From: Nomia melanderi
Lineage: Eukaryota; Arthropoda; Insecta; Hymenoptera; Halictidae
NCBI RefSeq assembly: GCF_051020985.1
Contig: NW_027475133.1
Coordinates: 1,550,001 to 1,614,000 of the forward strand
Reading direction: 5' to 3'
Length of the DNA: 64,000 nucleotides
Positions 1 to 11,385 of the stretch are shown one piece after another (within the stretch, counting starts at the first letter, position 1; each line of letters starts with the position of its first letter). The notes under the pieces were generated by a model. The model had not been told where the DNA came from, did not search any database, and saw nothing but the letters and a program-made list of their open reading frames with translations. The position numbers were made by a program, and so were the translations under genes.

Positions 1-175
1 GACCACCAGGGGCCGAGAAAACCACCGTCTCATGGGGCCGGACACTCAGGGTCAGGGGAAAATCCAATATATATCTGGTGATATCTCGGGTGCTATTACA
101 GATAGCGCAATAAATCAAAGTGCGTTGTCTGTAGAAGGCCCTGGCGCATGGATCTGTGCAGCGGGAACGACCTCG
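1..175 (+). repeat. Reference type-A monomer (coordinate frame)
   Basis: I use this monomer as the numbering frame. Positions 1-21 carry GACCACCAGGGGCCGAG and an A-run. Positions 22-60 are the type-A segment (CCACCGTCTCATGGGGCCGG, then CACTCAGGGTCAGGGG). Positions 61-90 are AT-rich (CCAATATATATCTGG) and include an EcoRV site, GATATC, at 80-85. Positions 92-106 form a dyad. Positions 110-135 hold the linked variable sites described in the findings. Positions 136-175 are a GC-rich stretch (GGCCCTGGCGCATG ... GCGGGAACGACCTCG). The A/T-rich 58-86 interval against a GC-rich remainder gives every repeat the same compositional wave. This monomer has GTAGAAGG where most have GTAGGAGG. Confidence 0.95.
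92..106. repeat. Dyad 2: GCTAT-5-ATAGC inverted repeat, one per monomer
   Basis: GCTAT and ATAGC are exact reverse complements flanking a 5-base loop, TACAG in some monomers and TAGAG in others. Flanking GT and GC extend the stem to seven pairs with one T-G mismatch (GTGCTAT against ATAGCGC). It recurs at the same place in nearly all monomers, in type A and type B alike. The variable base lies in the loop, so both versions keep the stem. Confidence 0.8.
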
Positions 176-192
176 GACCACTAGGGGCCGAG
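172..192. repeat. Dyad 1: CTCGG-11-CCGAG inverted repeat spanning the monomer junction
   Basis: CTCGG at the end of one monomer pairs with CCGAG 12 bases into the next. Inside it an A-G mismatch is followed by two further pairs (CC with GG), leaving a 5-base loop, ACCAG or ACTAG. It lies immediately left of the A-run and of the segment where type A and type B diverge. It recurs about every 175 bp. Some monomers break it, for example those with GGCCAAG or CCTAGG. Confidence 0.75.
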
Positions 193-350
193 AAAACCAC
201 AGTCTCATGGGGCCGGACACTCAGGGCCAGGGGAAAATCCAATATATATCTGGTGATATCTCGGGTGCTATTACAGATAGCGCAATAAATCAAAGCGCAT
301 TGTCTGTAGGAGGCCCTGGCGCATGAATCTGTACAGCGGGAACGACCTCG

Positions 351-524
351 GACCACCAGGGGCCGAGAAAACCACAGTCTCATTGGGCCGGACACTCAGC
401 GTCAGGGAAAATCCAATCTATATCTGGCGACATATCGGGTGCTATTAGGGATAGCGCAATAAACCAAAGTGAATTATGTGCCGGAGGCCCTGGCGCATCA
501 ATCTGTGCAGCAGGAACGACCTCG
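351..524 (+). repeat. 174-bp monomer (1-bp deletion)
   Basis: One G is missing in GTCAGGGAAAATCC near 399. The deletion is shared by the monomers at 1925 and 11549, so all three descend from one event. Confidence 0.85.
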
Positions 525-699
525 GATCACCAGGGTCCGAGAAAACCACCGTCTCATGGGGCTGGACACTCATGGTCGGGGAAAAATCCAATATATATCC
601 GGTGATATCTCGGGTGCTATTAGAGATAGAGCAATAAATCAAAGTGCATTGTCTGTAGGAGGCACTGGCGAATGAATCTGTGCAGCAGGAACGACCTCG

Positions 700-874
700 G
701 ACCACCAGTGGCCGAGAAAATTACAGATAGTCGGAATCCGTCACCCAAGGTCATGTAAAAATCCAGCATATATCTGGTGATATCTCGGGTGCTATTAGAG
801 ATAGCGCGATAAATCAAAGAGCATTGTCTGCAGGAAGCCCTGGCTCATGATTCTGTGCAGCGGGAACGACCTCG
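700..874 (+). repeat. Type-B monomer, subtype B1
   Basis: After GGCCGAGAAAA the sequence reads TTACAGATAGTCGGAATCCG in place of the type-A CCACCGTCTC. Positions 22-67 are diverged from type A without any length change; the remainder is type-A-like. It is preceded by CCAGTGGCCGAG. Confidence 0.9.
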
Positions 875-1399
875 GACCACCAGGGGCCGAGAAAATCACC
901 TTCTCCTGGAGCCGGACTGCCAGGGTCAGGGAAAAATCCAATATATATCTGGTGATATCTCGGGTGCTATTAGAGATAGCGCTATAAACCAAAGTGAATT
1001 ATCTGCAGGAGGCCCTGGCGCATGCATCTGTGCAGCGGGAACGACCTCCGACCACCAGGGGCCGAGTAAACCACCGTCTCATGGGGCCGGACACTCAGGG
1101 TCAGGGAAAAATCCAATATATATCCGGTGATATCTCGGGTGCTATTACAGATAGCGCAATAAATCAAAGTGCATTGTCCGTAGGAGTCCCTGGCGCATGA
1201 ATCTGTGCAGAGGGAACAACCTCGGACCACCAGAGGCCAAGAAAACCACCGTCTCATGGGGCCGGACACTCAGGGTCGGGGAAAAATCCAATATATATCT
1301 GGTGATATCTCGGGTGCTATTAGAGATAGCGCAATAAATCAAAGTGCATTGTCTGTAGGACGCACTGGCGAATGAATCTGTGCAGCAGGAACGACCTCG

Positions 1400-1574
1400 G
1401 ACCACTAGGGGCCGAGAAAATTACTGATATTCGGAATCCGTCACCCAAGGTCATGTAAAAATCCAGCATATATCTGGTGTTATCTCGGGTGCTATTAGAG
1501 ATAGCGCAATAAGCAAAAGGGAATTATCTGCAGGAGGCCCTGGCGCATGCATCTGTGCAGCGGGAACGACCTAG
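1400..1574 (+). repeat. Type-B monomer, subtype B1
   Basis: TTACTGATATTCGG form. GTGTTATC replaces GTGATATC, so the EcoRV site is lost. Confidence 0.9.
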
Positions 1575-1924
1575 GACCACCAGGGGCCGAGAAAACCACC
1601 GTCTCATGGGGCCGGACACTCAGGGTCAGGGGAAAATCCAATATATATCTGGTGATATCTCGGGTGCTATTACAGATAGCGCAATAAATCAAAGTGCGTT
1701 GTCTGTAGAAGGCCCTGGCGCATGGATCTGTGCAGCGGGAACGACCTCGGACCACTAGGGGCCGAGAAAACCACAGTCTCATGGGGCCGGACACTCAGGG
1801 CCAGGGGAAAATCCAATATATATCTGGTGATATCTCGGGTGCTATTACAGATAGCGCAATAAATCAAAGCGCATTGTCTGTAGGAGGCCCTGGCGCATGA
1901 ATCTGTACAGCGGGAACGACCTCG

Positions 1925-2098
1925 GACCACCAGGGGCCGAGAAAACCACAGTCTCATTGGGCCGGACACTCAGCGTCAGGGAAAATCCAATATATATCTG
2001 GCGACATATCGGGTGCTATTAGGGATAGCGCAATAAACCAAAGTGAATTATGTGCCGGAGGCCCTGGCGCATCAATCTGTGCAGCAGGAACGACCTCG
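1925..2098 (+). repeat. 174-bp monomer (same 1-bp deletion)
   Basis: HOR partner of 351-524. Confidence 0.85.
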
Positions 2099-2273
2099 GA
2101 TCACCAGGGTCCGAGAAAACCACCGTCTCATGGGGCTGGACACTCATGGTCGGGGAAAAATCCAATATATATCCGGTGATATCTCGGTTGCTATTAGAGA
2201 TAGAGCAATAAATCAAAGTGCATTGTCTGTAGGAGGCACTGGCGAATGAATCTGTGCAGCAGGAACGACCTCG

Positions 2274-2448
2274 GACCACCAGTGGCCGAGAAAATTACAG
2301 ATAGTCGGAATCCGTCACCCAAGGTCATGTAAAAATCCAGCATATATCTGGTGATATCTCGGGTGCTATTAGAGATAGCGCGATAAATCAAAGAGCATTG
2401 TCTGCAGGAAGCCCTGGCTCATGATTCTGTGCAGCGGGAACGACCTCG
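2274..2448 (+). repeat. Type-B monomer, subtype B1
   Basis: HOR partner of the monomer at 700, with the same GATAGTCGG base. Confidence 0.9.
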
Positions 2449-2990
2449 GACCACCAGGGGCCGAGAAAATCACCTTCTCCTGGAGCCGGACTGCCAGGGT
2501 CAGGGAAAAATCCAATATATATCTGGTGATATCTCGGGTGCTATTAGAGATAGCGCTATAAACCAAAGTGAATTATCTGCAGGAGGCCCTGGCGCATGCA
2601 TCTGTGCAGCGGGAACGACCTCCGACCACCAGGGGCCGAGTAAACCACCGTCTCATGGGGCCGGACACTCAGGGTCAGGGAAAAATCCAATATATATCCG
2701 GTGATATCTCGGGTGCTATTACAGATAGCGCAATAAATCAAAGTGCATTGTCCGTAGGAGTCCCTGGCGCATGAATCTGTGCAGAGGGAACAACCTCGGA
2801 CCACCAGAGGCCGAGAAAATTACAGATTTTCGGTATCCGCCACCCAAAGTCATGTAAAAATCCAGCATATATATGGAGCTTTCTCGGGTGCTATTACAGA
2901 TAGCGCAATAAATCAAAGTGCACTGTCTGTAGGAGGCCCTGGCGCATCAATCTGGGCAGAGGGAACGACCTCGGACCACCAGGGGCCGAG
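2420..2990 (+). repeat. Block repeated at 4345-4915 (11-monomer offset)
   Basis: The match at an offset of 1,925 bp covers the TTCTCCTGG variant and the following B2 monomer. It ends where GGGTCCGG here meets GGGGCCGG downstream. Edges are approximate. Confidence 0.75.
2799..2973 (+). repeat. Type-B monomer, subtype B2
   Basis: B2 form: ATTTTCGGTATCCGCC with AAAGTCATG, then ATATGGAGCTTTCTCGGG in place of the GATATC region. It extends the divergence to about position 86. Confidence 0.9.
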
Positions 2991-4385
2991 AAAACCACAG
3001 TCTCATGGGTCCGGACACTCAGGGTCAGGGAAAAATCCAATATATATCTGGTGATATCTCGGGTGCTATTAGAGATAGCGCAATTAACCAAAGTGAATTA
3101 TCTGCAGGAGGCCCTGGCGCATGCATCTGTGCAGCGGGAACGACCTCGGACCACCAGGGGCCGAGAAAACCACCGCCTCATGGGGCCGGACACTCAGGGT
3201 CCGGGAAAAATCCAATATATATCTGGTGATATCTTGGGTGCTATTAGAGATAGCGCAATAAACCAAAGTGAATTATCTGTAGGAGGCCCTGGCGCATGCA
3301 TCTGTGCAGCGGGAACGACCTCCTACCACCAGGGGCCGAGACAACCACCGTCTCATAGGGCCGGACACTCAGGGTCAGGGAAAAATCCAATATAAATCTG
3401 GTGATATCTCGGGTGCTATTACAGATAGCGCAATAAATCAAAGTGCATTGTCTGTAGGAGGCCCTGGCGCATGAGTCTGGCCAGCGGGAACGACCTCGGA
3501 CCACCAGCGGCCGAGAAAACAACCGTCTCATGGGGCCGGACACTCAGGGTCGGGGAAAAATCCAATACATATCTGGTGATATCTCGGGTGCTATTAGAGA
3601 TAGCGCAATAAATCAAAATGCATTGTCTGTAGGAGGCCCTGGCGCATGAATCTGGCCAGCGGGAACTACCTCGGGCCACCAGCGGCCAAGAAAACCACCG
3701 TCTCATGGGGCCGGACACTCAGGGTCGGGGAAAAATCCAATATATATCTGGTGATATCTCGGGTGCTATTAGAGATAGCGCAATAAATCAAAGTGCATTG
3801 TCTGTAGGACGCACTGGCGAATGAATCTGTGCAGCAGGAACGACCTCGGACCACCAGGGGCCGAGAAAATTACTGATATTCGGAATCCGTCACCCAAGGT
3901 CATGTAAAAATCCAGCATATATCTGGTGTTATCTCGGGTGCTATTAGAGATAGCGCAATAAGCCAAAGGGAATTATCTGCAGGAGGCCCTGGCGCATGCA
4001 TCTGTGCAGCGGGAACGACCTAGGACCACCAGGGGCCGAGAAAACCACCGTCTCATGGGGCCGGACACTCAGGGTCAGGGGAAAATCCAATATATATCTG
4101 GTGATATCTCGGGTGCTATTACAGATAGCGCAATAAATCAAAGTGCGTTGTCTGTAGAAGGCCCTGGCGCATGGATCTGTGCAGCGGGAACGACCTCGGA
4201 CCACTAGGGGCCGAGAAAACCACAGTCTCATGGGGCCGGACACTCAGGGCCAGGGGAAAATCCAATATATATCTGGTGATATCTCGGGTGCTATTACAGA
4301 TAGCGCAATAAATCAAAGTACGCTGTCTGTAGGAGGCCCTGGCGCATGAATCTGTGCAGCGGGAACGACCTCGGACCACCAGGGG
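2959..4385 (+). repeat. Large duplication, left part, copy 1
   Basis: About 1.43 kb matches 9959-11385 at an offset of exactly 7,000 bp (40 monomers). I saw about three substitutions. The block includes a shortened-loop TATAAATC variant near 3392 and the B1 monomer at 3849. Its right neighbour is also duplicated, but at a different offset. Confidence 0.85.
3849..4023 (+). repeat. Type-B monomer, subtype B1
   Basis: TTACTGATATTCGG and GTGTTATC form, partner of the monomers at 1400 and 10849. Confidence 0.9.
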
Positions 4386-5825
4386 CCGAGAAAATCACCT
4401 TCTCCTGGAGCCGGACTGCCAGGGTCAGGGAAAAATCCAATATATATCTGGTGATATCTCGGGTGCTATTAGAGATAGCGCTATAAACCAAAGTGAATTA
4501 TCTGCAGGAGGCCCTGGCGCATGCATCTGTGCAGCGGGAACGACCTCCGACCACCAGGGGCCGAGTAAACCACCGTCTCATGGGGCCGGACACTCAGGGT
4601 CAGGGAAAAATCCAATATATATCCGGTGATATCTCGGGTGCTATTACAGATAGCGCAATAAATCAAAGTGCATTGTCCGTAGGAGTCCCTGGCGCATGAA
4701 TCTGTGCAGAGGGAACAACCTCGGACCACCAGAGGCCGAGAAAATTACAGATTTTCGGTATCCGCCACCCAAAGTCATGTAAAAATCCAGCATATATATG
4801 GAGCTTTCTCGGGTGCTATTACAGATAGCGCAATAAATCAAAGTGCACTGACTGTAGGAGGCCCTGGCGCATCAATCTGGGCAGAGGGAACGACCTCGGA
4901 CCACCAGGGGCCGAGAAAACCACAGTCTCATGGGGCCGGACACTCAGGGTCAGGCGAAAATCCAATATATATCTGGTGTTATCTCGGGTGCTATTACAGA
5001 TAGCGCAATAAATCAAAGTGCATTTTCTGCAGGAGGCCCTGGCGCATGAATCTGTGCAGCGGTATCTACCTCGGATCACCAGGGTCCGAGAAAATCACCG
5101 AGACATGGGGCCGGGCACTCAGGGTCAGGTAAAAATCCAATATATATCTGGTGATATCTCGGGTTATATTACAGATAGAACAATAAATCAAAGTGAATTA
5201 TCTGCAGGAGGCCCTGGCGCATGAATCTGTGCAGCGGGAACGACCTCGGACCACCAGGGGCCGAGAAAACCACCGCCTCATGGGGCCGGACGCTCAGTGT
5301 CAGGGAAAAATCCAATATATATCTGGTGATATCTCGGGTGCTATTACAGATAGCCCAAGAAATCAAAGTGCATTGTCTGTATTAGGCCCCGGCGCATGAA
5401 TCTGTGCAGCGGGAACGACCTCGGACCACCAGGGGCCGAGAAAACCACCGTCTCATGGGGCCGGACACTCAGGGTCATGGAAAAATCCAACATATATCTG
5501 GTGATATCTCGGGTGCTATTACAGATAGCGCAATAAATCAAAGTGCATTATCTGTAGGAGGCCCTGGCGCATGAATCTGTGCAGCGGGAACGACCTCTGA
5601 CCACCAGGGGCCGAGAAAACCACCGTCTCATGGGGCCGGACACTCTGGGTCGGGGAAAAATCCAATATATATCTGGTGATATCTCGGGTGCTATTAGAGA
5701 TAGCGCGATAATTCAAAGTGACTTATCTGCAGGAGGCCCTGGCGCATGCATCTGTGCAGCGGGAACGACCTCGGACCACCAGGGGCCGAGAAAACCACAG
5801 TCTCATGGGGCCGGACACTCAGGGT
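4386..5825 (+). repeat. Large duplication, right part, copy 1
   Basis: This matches 11735-13174 at an offset of 7,349 bp (42 monomers minus one base). It contains a B2 monomer and monomers with the rare CAGATAGAACAATAAATC and CTGTATTAGGCCCCGG variants. With the preceding block it forms one 2.87-kb source segment; the downstream copy has two extra monomers between the halves. Confidence 0.85.
4724..4898 (+). repeat. Type-B monomer, subtype B2
   Basis: Partner of the monomers at 2799 and 12073; it has GCACTGACTG where they have GCACTGTCTG. Confidence 0.9.
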
Positions 5826-5915
5826 CGGGGAAAAATCCAATATATATCTGGTGATATCTCGGGTGCTATTACAGATAGCTCAATAAATCAAAGTGCATTG
5901 TCTGTAGGAGGCCCT
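5550..5915 (+). repeat. 2-monomer block repeated at 6600-6965
   Basis: The offset is 1,050 bp (six monomers). Shared rare variants are CGATAATTCAAAGTGAC and CACTCTGGGTCGGGG. The match ends at GGCCCTGGCGC here against GGCCGTGGCTC downstream. Confidence 0.75.
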
Positions 5916-6949
5916 GGCGCATGAGTCTAGCCAGCGGGAACGACCTCGGACCACCAGCGGCCGAGAAAACAACCGTCTCATGGGGCCGGACACTCAGGGT
6001 CGGGGAAAAATCCAATATATATCTGGTGATATCTCGGGCGCTATTAGAGATAGCGCAATAAATCAAAATGCATTGTCTGTAGGAGGCCCTGGCGCATGAA
6101 TCTGGCCAGGGGGAACTACCTCGGACCACCAGCGGCCAAGAAAACCACAGTCTCATTGGTCCGGACACTCAGGGTCAGGGAAAAATCCAATATATATCTG
6201 GTGATATCTCGGGTGCTCTTAGAGATAGCGCAATAAATCAAAGTGCATTATCTGCAGGAGGCCCTGGCGCATGAATCTGTGCAGCGGGAACGACCTCGGA
6301 CCACTAGGGGCCGAGAAAACCACAGTCTCATGGTGCCGGACACTCAGGGTCAGGGGAAAATCCAATATATATCTGGTGATATCTCGGGTGCTATTACGGA
6401 TAGCGCAATAAATCAAAGTGCATTGTCTGTAGGAGGCACTGGCGAATGAATGTGTGCAGCGGGAACGACCTCGGACCACCAGGGGCCGAGAAAACCGCAG
6501 TCTCATGGGGCTGGAGACTCAGGGTCAGGGAAAAATCCAATATATATCTGGTGATATCTCGGGTGCTCTTAGAGATAGCGCAATAAATCAAAGTGCATTA
6601 TCTGCAGGAGGCCCTGGCGCATGAATCTGTGCAGCGGGAACGACCTCTGACCACCAGGGGCCGAGAAAACCACCGTCTCATGGGGCCGGACACTCTGGGT
6701 CGGGGAAAAATCCAATATATATCTGGTGATATCTCGGGTGCTATTAGAGATAGCGCGATAATTCAAAGTGACTTATCTGCAGGAGGCCCTGGCGCATGCA
6801 TCTGTGCAGCGGGAACGACCTCGGACCACCAGGGGCCGAGAAAACCACAGTCTCATGGGGCCGGACACTCAGGGTCGGGGAAAAATCCAATATATATCTG
6901 GTGATATCTCGGGTGCTATTACAGATAGCGCAATAAATCAAAGTGCATT

Positions 6950-7618
6950 GTCTGTAGGAGGCCGTGGCTCATGAATCTGGGCAGCGGGAACGACCTCGGA
7001 CCACCAGGGGCCGAGAAGACCACCGTCTCATGGGGCCGGCCACTCAGGGTCTGGGGAAAATCCAATATATATCTGGTGATATCTCGGGTGCTATTAGAGA
7101 TAGCGCAATAAATCAAAGTGCATTGTCTGTAGGAGGCCCTGGCGCATGATTCTGTGCAGCGGGAACGACGTCGGACCACCAGGGGCCGAGAAAATTACAG
7201 ATTTTCGGTATCCGCCTCCCAAAGTCATGTAAAAATCCAGCATATATATGGAGCTTTCTCGGGTGCTATTACAGATAGCGCAATAAATCAAAGTGCACTG
7301 TCTGTAGGAGGCCCTGGCGCATGAATCTGGGCAGCGGGAACGACATCGGACCACCAGGGGCCGAGAAGACCACCGTCTCATGGGGCCGGACACTCAGGGT
7401 CAGGGGAAAATCCAATATATATCTGGTGATATCTCGGGTGCTATTACAGATAGCGCAATAAAGCAAAGTGCATTGTCTGTAGGAGGCCCTGGCGCATGAG
7501 TCTGGCCAGCGGGAACGACCTCGGACCACCAGCGGCCGAGAAAACAACCGTCTCATGGGGCCGGACACTCAGGGTCGGGGAAAAATCCAATATATATCTG
7601 GTGATATCTCGGGTGCTA
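6950..7618 (+). repeat. 4-monomer block repeated at 9050-9718
   Basis: The offset is 2,100 bp (12 monomers). The block includes a B2 monomer (7174) matched by the one at 9274. Shared rare variants are GGCCACTCAGGGTCTGG and CCGAGAAGACC. A separate nearby match links 8040-8300 to 9790-10050 at an offset of 1,750 bp through the unusual CCGTCTAACGGGG. Confidence 0.75.
7174..7348 (+). repeat. Type-B monomer, subtype B2
   Basis: B2 with CCGCCTCCC for CCGCCACCC; preceded by CGACGTCGG. Confidence 0.9.
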
Positions 7619-7873
7619 TTAGAGATAGCGCAATAAATCAAAATGCTTTGTCTGTAGGAGGCCCTGGCGCATGAATCTGGCCAGCGGGAACTACCTCGGA
7701 CCACCAGCGGCCAAGAAAACCACAGTCTCATTGGTCCGGACACTCAGGGTCAGGGAAAAATCCAATATATATCTGGTGATATCTCGGGTGCTATTAGAGA
7801 TAGCGCAATAAATCAAAGTGCATTGTCTGTAGGAGGCCCTGTCGCATGATTCTGTGCAGCGGGAACGACGTCA

Positions 7874-8048
7874 GACCACCAGGGGCCGAGAAAATTACAG
7901 ATTTTCGGTATCCGCCACCCAAAGTCATGTAAAAATCCAGCATATATATGGAGCTGTCTCGGGTACTATTACAGATAGCGCAATAAATCAAAGTGCACTG
8001 TCTGTAGGAGGCCCTGGCGCATGAATCTGGGCAGCGGGAACGACCTCG
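7874..8048 (+). repeat. Type-B monomer, subtype B2
   Basis: B2 with GAGCTGTCTCGGGTACTATT; the second dyad is weakened by the TACTAT change. Confidence 0.9.
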
Positions 8049-8573
8049 GACCACCAGGGGCCGAGAAAATCACCGTCTAACGGGGCCGGACACTCAGGCT
8101 CAGGGGAAAATCCAATATATATCTGGCGATATCTCGGGTGCTATTACAGATAGCGCAATATATCAAAGTGCATGGTCTGTAGGGGACCCTGGCGCATGCA
8201 TCTGGCCAGCGGGAACGACCTCGGACCACCAGGGGCCGAGAAAACCACAGTCTCATTGGTCCGGACACTCAGGGTCAGGGAAAAATCCAATATATATCTG
8301 GTGATATCTCGGGTGCTATTACAGATAGCGCAATAAATCAAAGTGCGTTGTCTGTAGGAGGCCCTGGCGCATGAATCTGTGCAGCGGGAACGACCTCGGA
8401 CCACTAGGGGCCGAGAAAACCACAGTCTCATGGTGCCGGACACTCAGGGTCAGGGGAAAATCCAATATATATCTGGTGATATCTCGGGTGCTATTACGGA
8501 TAGCGCAATAAATCAAAGTGCATTGTCTGTAGGAGGCACTGGCGAATGAATCTGTGCAGCAGGAACGACCTCG

Positions 8574-8748
8574 GACCACCAGTGGCCGAGAAAATTACAG
8601 ATATTCGGAATCCGTCACCCAAGGTCATGTAAAAATCCAGCATATATCTGGTGATATCTCGAGTGCTATTAGAGATAGCGCGATAAATCAAAGTGAATTA
8701 TCTGCAGGAGGCCCTGGCGCATGAATGTGTGCAGCGGGAACGACCTCG
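8574..8748 (+). repeat. Type-B monomer, subtype B1
   Basis: ATATTCGGAATCCG form, CTCGAGTGCTATT; its right half carries the GAATTATCTGCAG haplotype. Confidence 0.9.
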
Positions 8749-9273
8749 GACCACCAGGGGCCGAGAAAACCGCAGTCTCATGGGGCCGGACACTCAGGGT
8801 CAGGGAAAAATCCAATATATATCTGGTGATATCTCGGGCGCTATTAGAGATAGCGCAATAAACCAAAGTGAATTATCTGCAGGAGGCCCTGGCGCATGAA
8901 TCTGTGCAGCGGGAACGACATCGGTCCACCAGGGGCCGAGAAAACCACCGTCTCATGGGGCTGGACACTCAGGGTGAGGGAAATATCCAATATATATCTG
9001 TTGATATCTCGGGTGCTATTACAGATAGCGCAATAAATCAAAGTGCATTGTCTGTAGGAGGCCGTGGCGCATGAATCTGGGCAGCGGGAACGACCTCGGA
9101 CCACCAGGGGCCGAGAAGACCACCGTCTCATGGGGCCGGCCACTCAGGGTCTGGGGAAAATCCAATATATATCTGGTGATATCTCGGGTGCTGTTAGAGA
9201 TAGCGCAATAAATCAAAGTGCATTGTCTGTAGGAGGCCCTGGCGCATGATTCTGTGCAGCGGGAACGACGTCG

Positions 9274-9448
9274 GACCACCAGGGGCCGAGAAAATTACAG
9301 ATTTTCGGTATCCGCCACCCAAAGTCATGTAAAAATCCAGCATATATATGGAGCTTTCTCGGGTGCTATTACAGATAGCGCAATAAATCAAAGTGCACTG
9401 TCTGTAGGAGGCCCTGGCGCATGAATCTGGGCAGCGGGAACGACCTCG
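9274..9448 (+). repeat. Type-B monomer, subtype B2
   Basis: Partner of the monomer at 7174 (2,100 bp upstream), with the standard CCGCCACCC. Confidence 0.9.
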
Positions 9449-9958
9449 GACCACCAGGGGCCGAGAAGACCACCGTCTCATGGGGCCGGACACTCAGGGT
9501 CAGGGGAAAATCCAATATATATCGGGTGATATCTCGGGTGGTATTACAGATAGCGCAATAAATCAAAGTGCATTGTCTGTAGGAGGCCCTGGCGCATGAT
9601 TCTGTGCAGCGGGAACGACCTCGGACCACCAGCGGCCGAGAAAACAACCGTCTCATGGGGCCGGACACTCAGGGTCGGGGAAAAATCCAATATATATCTG
9701 GTGATATCTCGGGTGCTATTACAGATAGCGCAATAAATCAAAGTGCACTGTCTGTAGGAGGCCCTGGCGCATGAATCTGGGCAGCGGGAACGACCTCGGA
9801 CCACCAGGGGCCAAGAAAATCACCGTCTAACGGGGCCGGACACTCAGGCTCAGGGGAAAATCCAATATATATCTGGCGATATCTCGGGTGCTATTACAGA
9901 TAGCGCAATAAATCAAAGTGCATGGTCTGTAGGAGACCCTGGCGCATGCATCTGGCCA

Positions 9959-11385
9959 GAGGGAACGACCTCGGACCACCAGGGGCCGAGAAAACCACAG
10001 TCTCATGGGTCCGGACACTCAGGGTCAGGGAAAAATCCAATATATATCTGGTGATATCTCGGGTGCTATTAGAGATAGCGCAATTAACCAAAGTGAATTA
10101 TCTGCAGGAGGCCCTGGCGCATGCATCTGTGCAGCGGGAACGACCTCGGACCACCAGGGGCCGAGAAAACCACCGCCTCATGGGGCCGGACACTCAGGGT
10201 CCGGGAAAAATCCAATATATATCTGGTGATATCTTGGGTGCTATTAGAGATAGCGCAATAAACCAAAGTGAATTATCTGTAGGAGGCCCTGGCGCATGCA
10301 TCTGTGCAGCGGGAACGACCTCCTACCACCAGGGGCCGAGACAACCACCGTCTCATAGGGCCGGACACTCAGGGTCAGGGAAAAATCCAATATAAATCTG
10401 GTGATATCTCGGGTGCTATTACAGATAGCGCAATAAATCAAAGTGCATTGTCTGTAGGAGGCCCTGGCGCATGAGTCTGGCCAGCGGGAACGACCTCGGA
10501 CCACCAGCGGCCGAGAAAACAACCGTCTCATGGGGCCGGACACTCAGGGTCGGGGAAAAATCCAATACATATCTGGTGATATCTCGGGTGCTATTAGAGA
10601 TAGCGCAATAAATCAAAATGCATTGTCTGTAGGAGGCCCTGGCGCATGAATCTGGCCAGCGGGAACTACCTCGGGCCACCAGCGGCCAAGAAAACCACCG
10701 TCTCATGTGGCCGGACACTCAGGGTCGGGGAAAAATCCAATATATATCTGGTGATATCTCGGGTGCTATTAGAGATAGCGCAATAAATCAAAGTGCATTG
10801 TCTGTAGGACGCACTGGCGAATGAATCTGTGCAGCAGGAACGACCTCGGACCACCAGGGGCCGAGAAAATTACTGATATTCGGAATCCGTCACCCAAGGT
10901 CATGTAAAAATCCAGCATATATCTGGTGTTATCTCGGGTGCTATTAGAGATAGCGCAATAAGCCAAAGGGAATTATCTGCAGGAGGCCATGGCGCATGCA
11001 TCTGTGCAGCGGGAACGACCTAGGACCACCAGGGGCCGAGAAAACCACCGTCTCATGGGGCCGGACACTCAGGGTCAGGGGAAAATCCAATATATATCTG
11101 GTGATATCTCGGGTGCTATTACAGATAGCGCAATAAATCAAAGTGCGTTGTCTGTAGAAGGCCCTGGCGCATGGATCTGTGCAGCGGGAACGACCTCGGA
11201 CCACTAGGGGCCGAGAAAACCACAGTCTCATGGGGCCGGACACTCAGGGCCAGGGGAAAATCCAATATATATCTGGTGATATCTCGGGTGCTATTACAGA
11301 TAGCGCAATAAATCAAAGTACGCTGTCTGTAGGAGGTCCTGGCGCATGAATCTGTGCAGCGGGAACGACCTCGGACCACCAGGGT
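9959..11385 (+). repeat. Large duplication, left part, copy 2
   Basis: Copy of 2959-4385. Differences seen include CATGTGG for CATGGGG near 10708, GGCCATGGCGC near 10989 and GGTCCT near 11336. Confidence 0.85.
10849..11023 (+). repeat. Type-B monomer, subtype B1
   Basis: Copy of the 3849 monomer, 7,000 bp away. Confidence 0.9.

Larger units (their letters stand above)
1..1237 (+). repeat. 9-monomer HOR, copy 1 (1,574-bp offset)
   Basis: Each base matches the sequence 1,574 bp downstream, which is nine monomers less the base lost in the 351-524 monomer. I saw two differences over about 1.24 kb, one near 420 and one near 628. Similarity stops near 1237, where this copy continues with a type-A monomer and copy 2 continues with a B2 monomer. 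The left end is cut by the window. Confidence 0.85.
1575..2811 (+). repeat. 9-monomer HOR, copy 2
   Basis: This copy repeats bases 1-1237 in the same order, including the 174-bp monomer and the B1 monomer at 2274. Its right end passes into a B2 monomer. The segment 1237-1870 between and overlapping the copies recurs at 3686-4319 (offset 2,449), so the HOR itself was later cut and pasted. Confidence 0.85.

Noticed and set aside
31..56. G-quadruplex from GGGG...GGG...GGGG runs
   Set aside because: Only three G-runs lie close together; the fourth needs a loop of about 20 bases. At best it is a weak candidate.
721..750. Pol III B-box-like ATTCGGAATCC in type-B monomers, hinting at tRNA origin
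   Set aside because: It needs an extra base relative to the GGTTCGAATCC pattern, and the only A-box-like sequence (CCAGTGG) is too weak and too close. No tRNA fold is visible.
9922..10395. Longest forward open frame (157 codons)
   Set aside because: It spans nearly three monomers and exists because local variants remove a stop codon. Its peptide is the satellite read through all three frames in turn.
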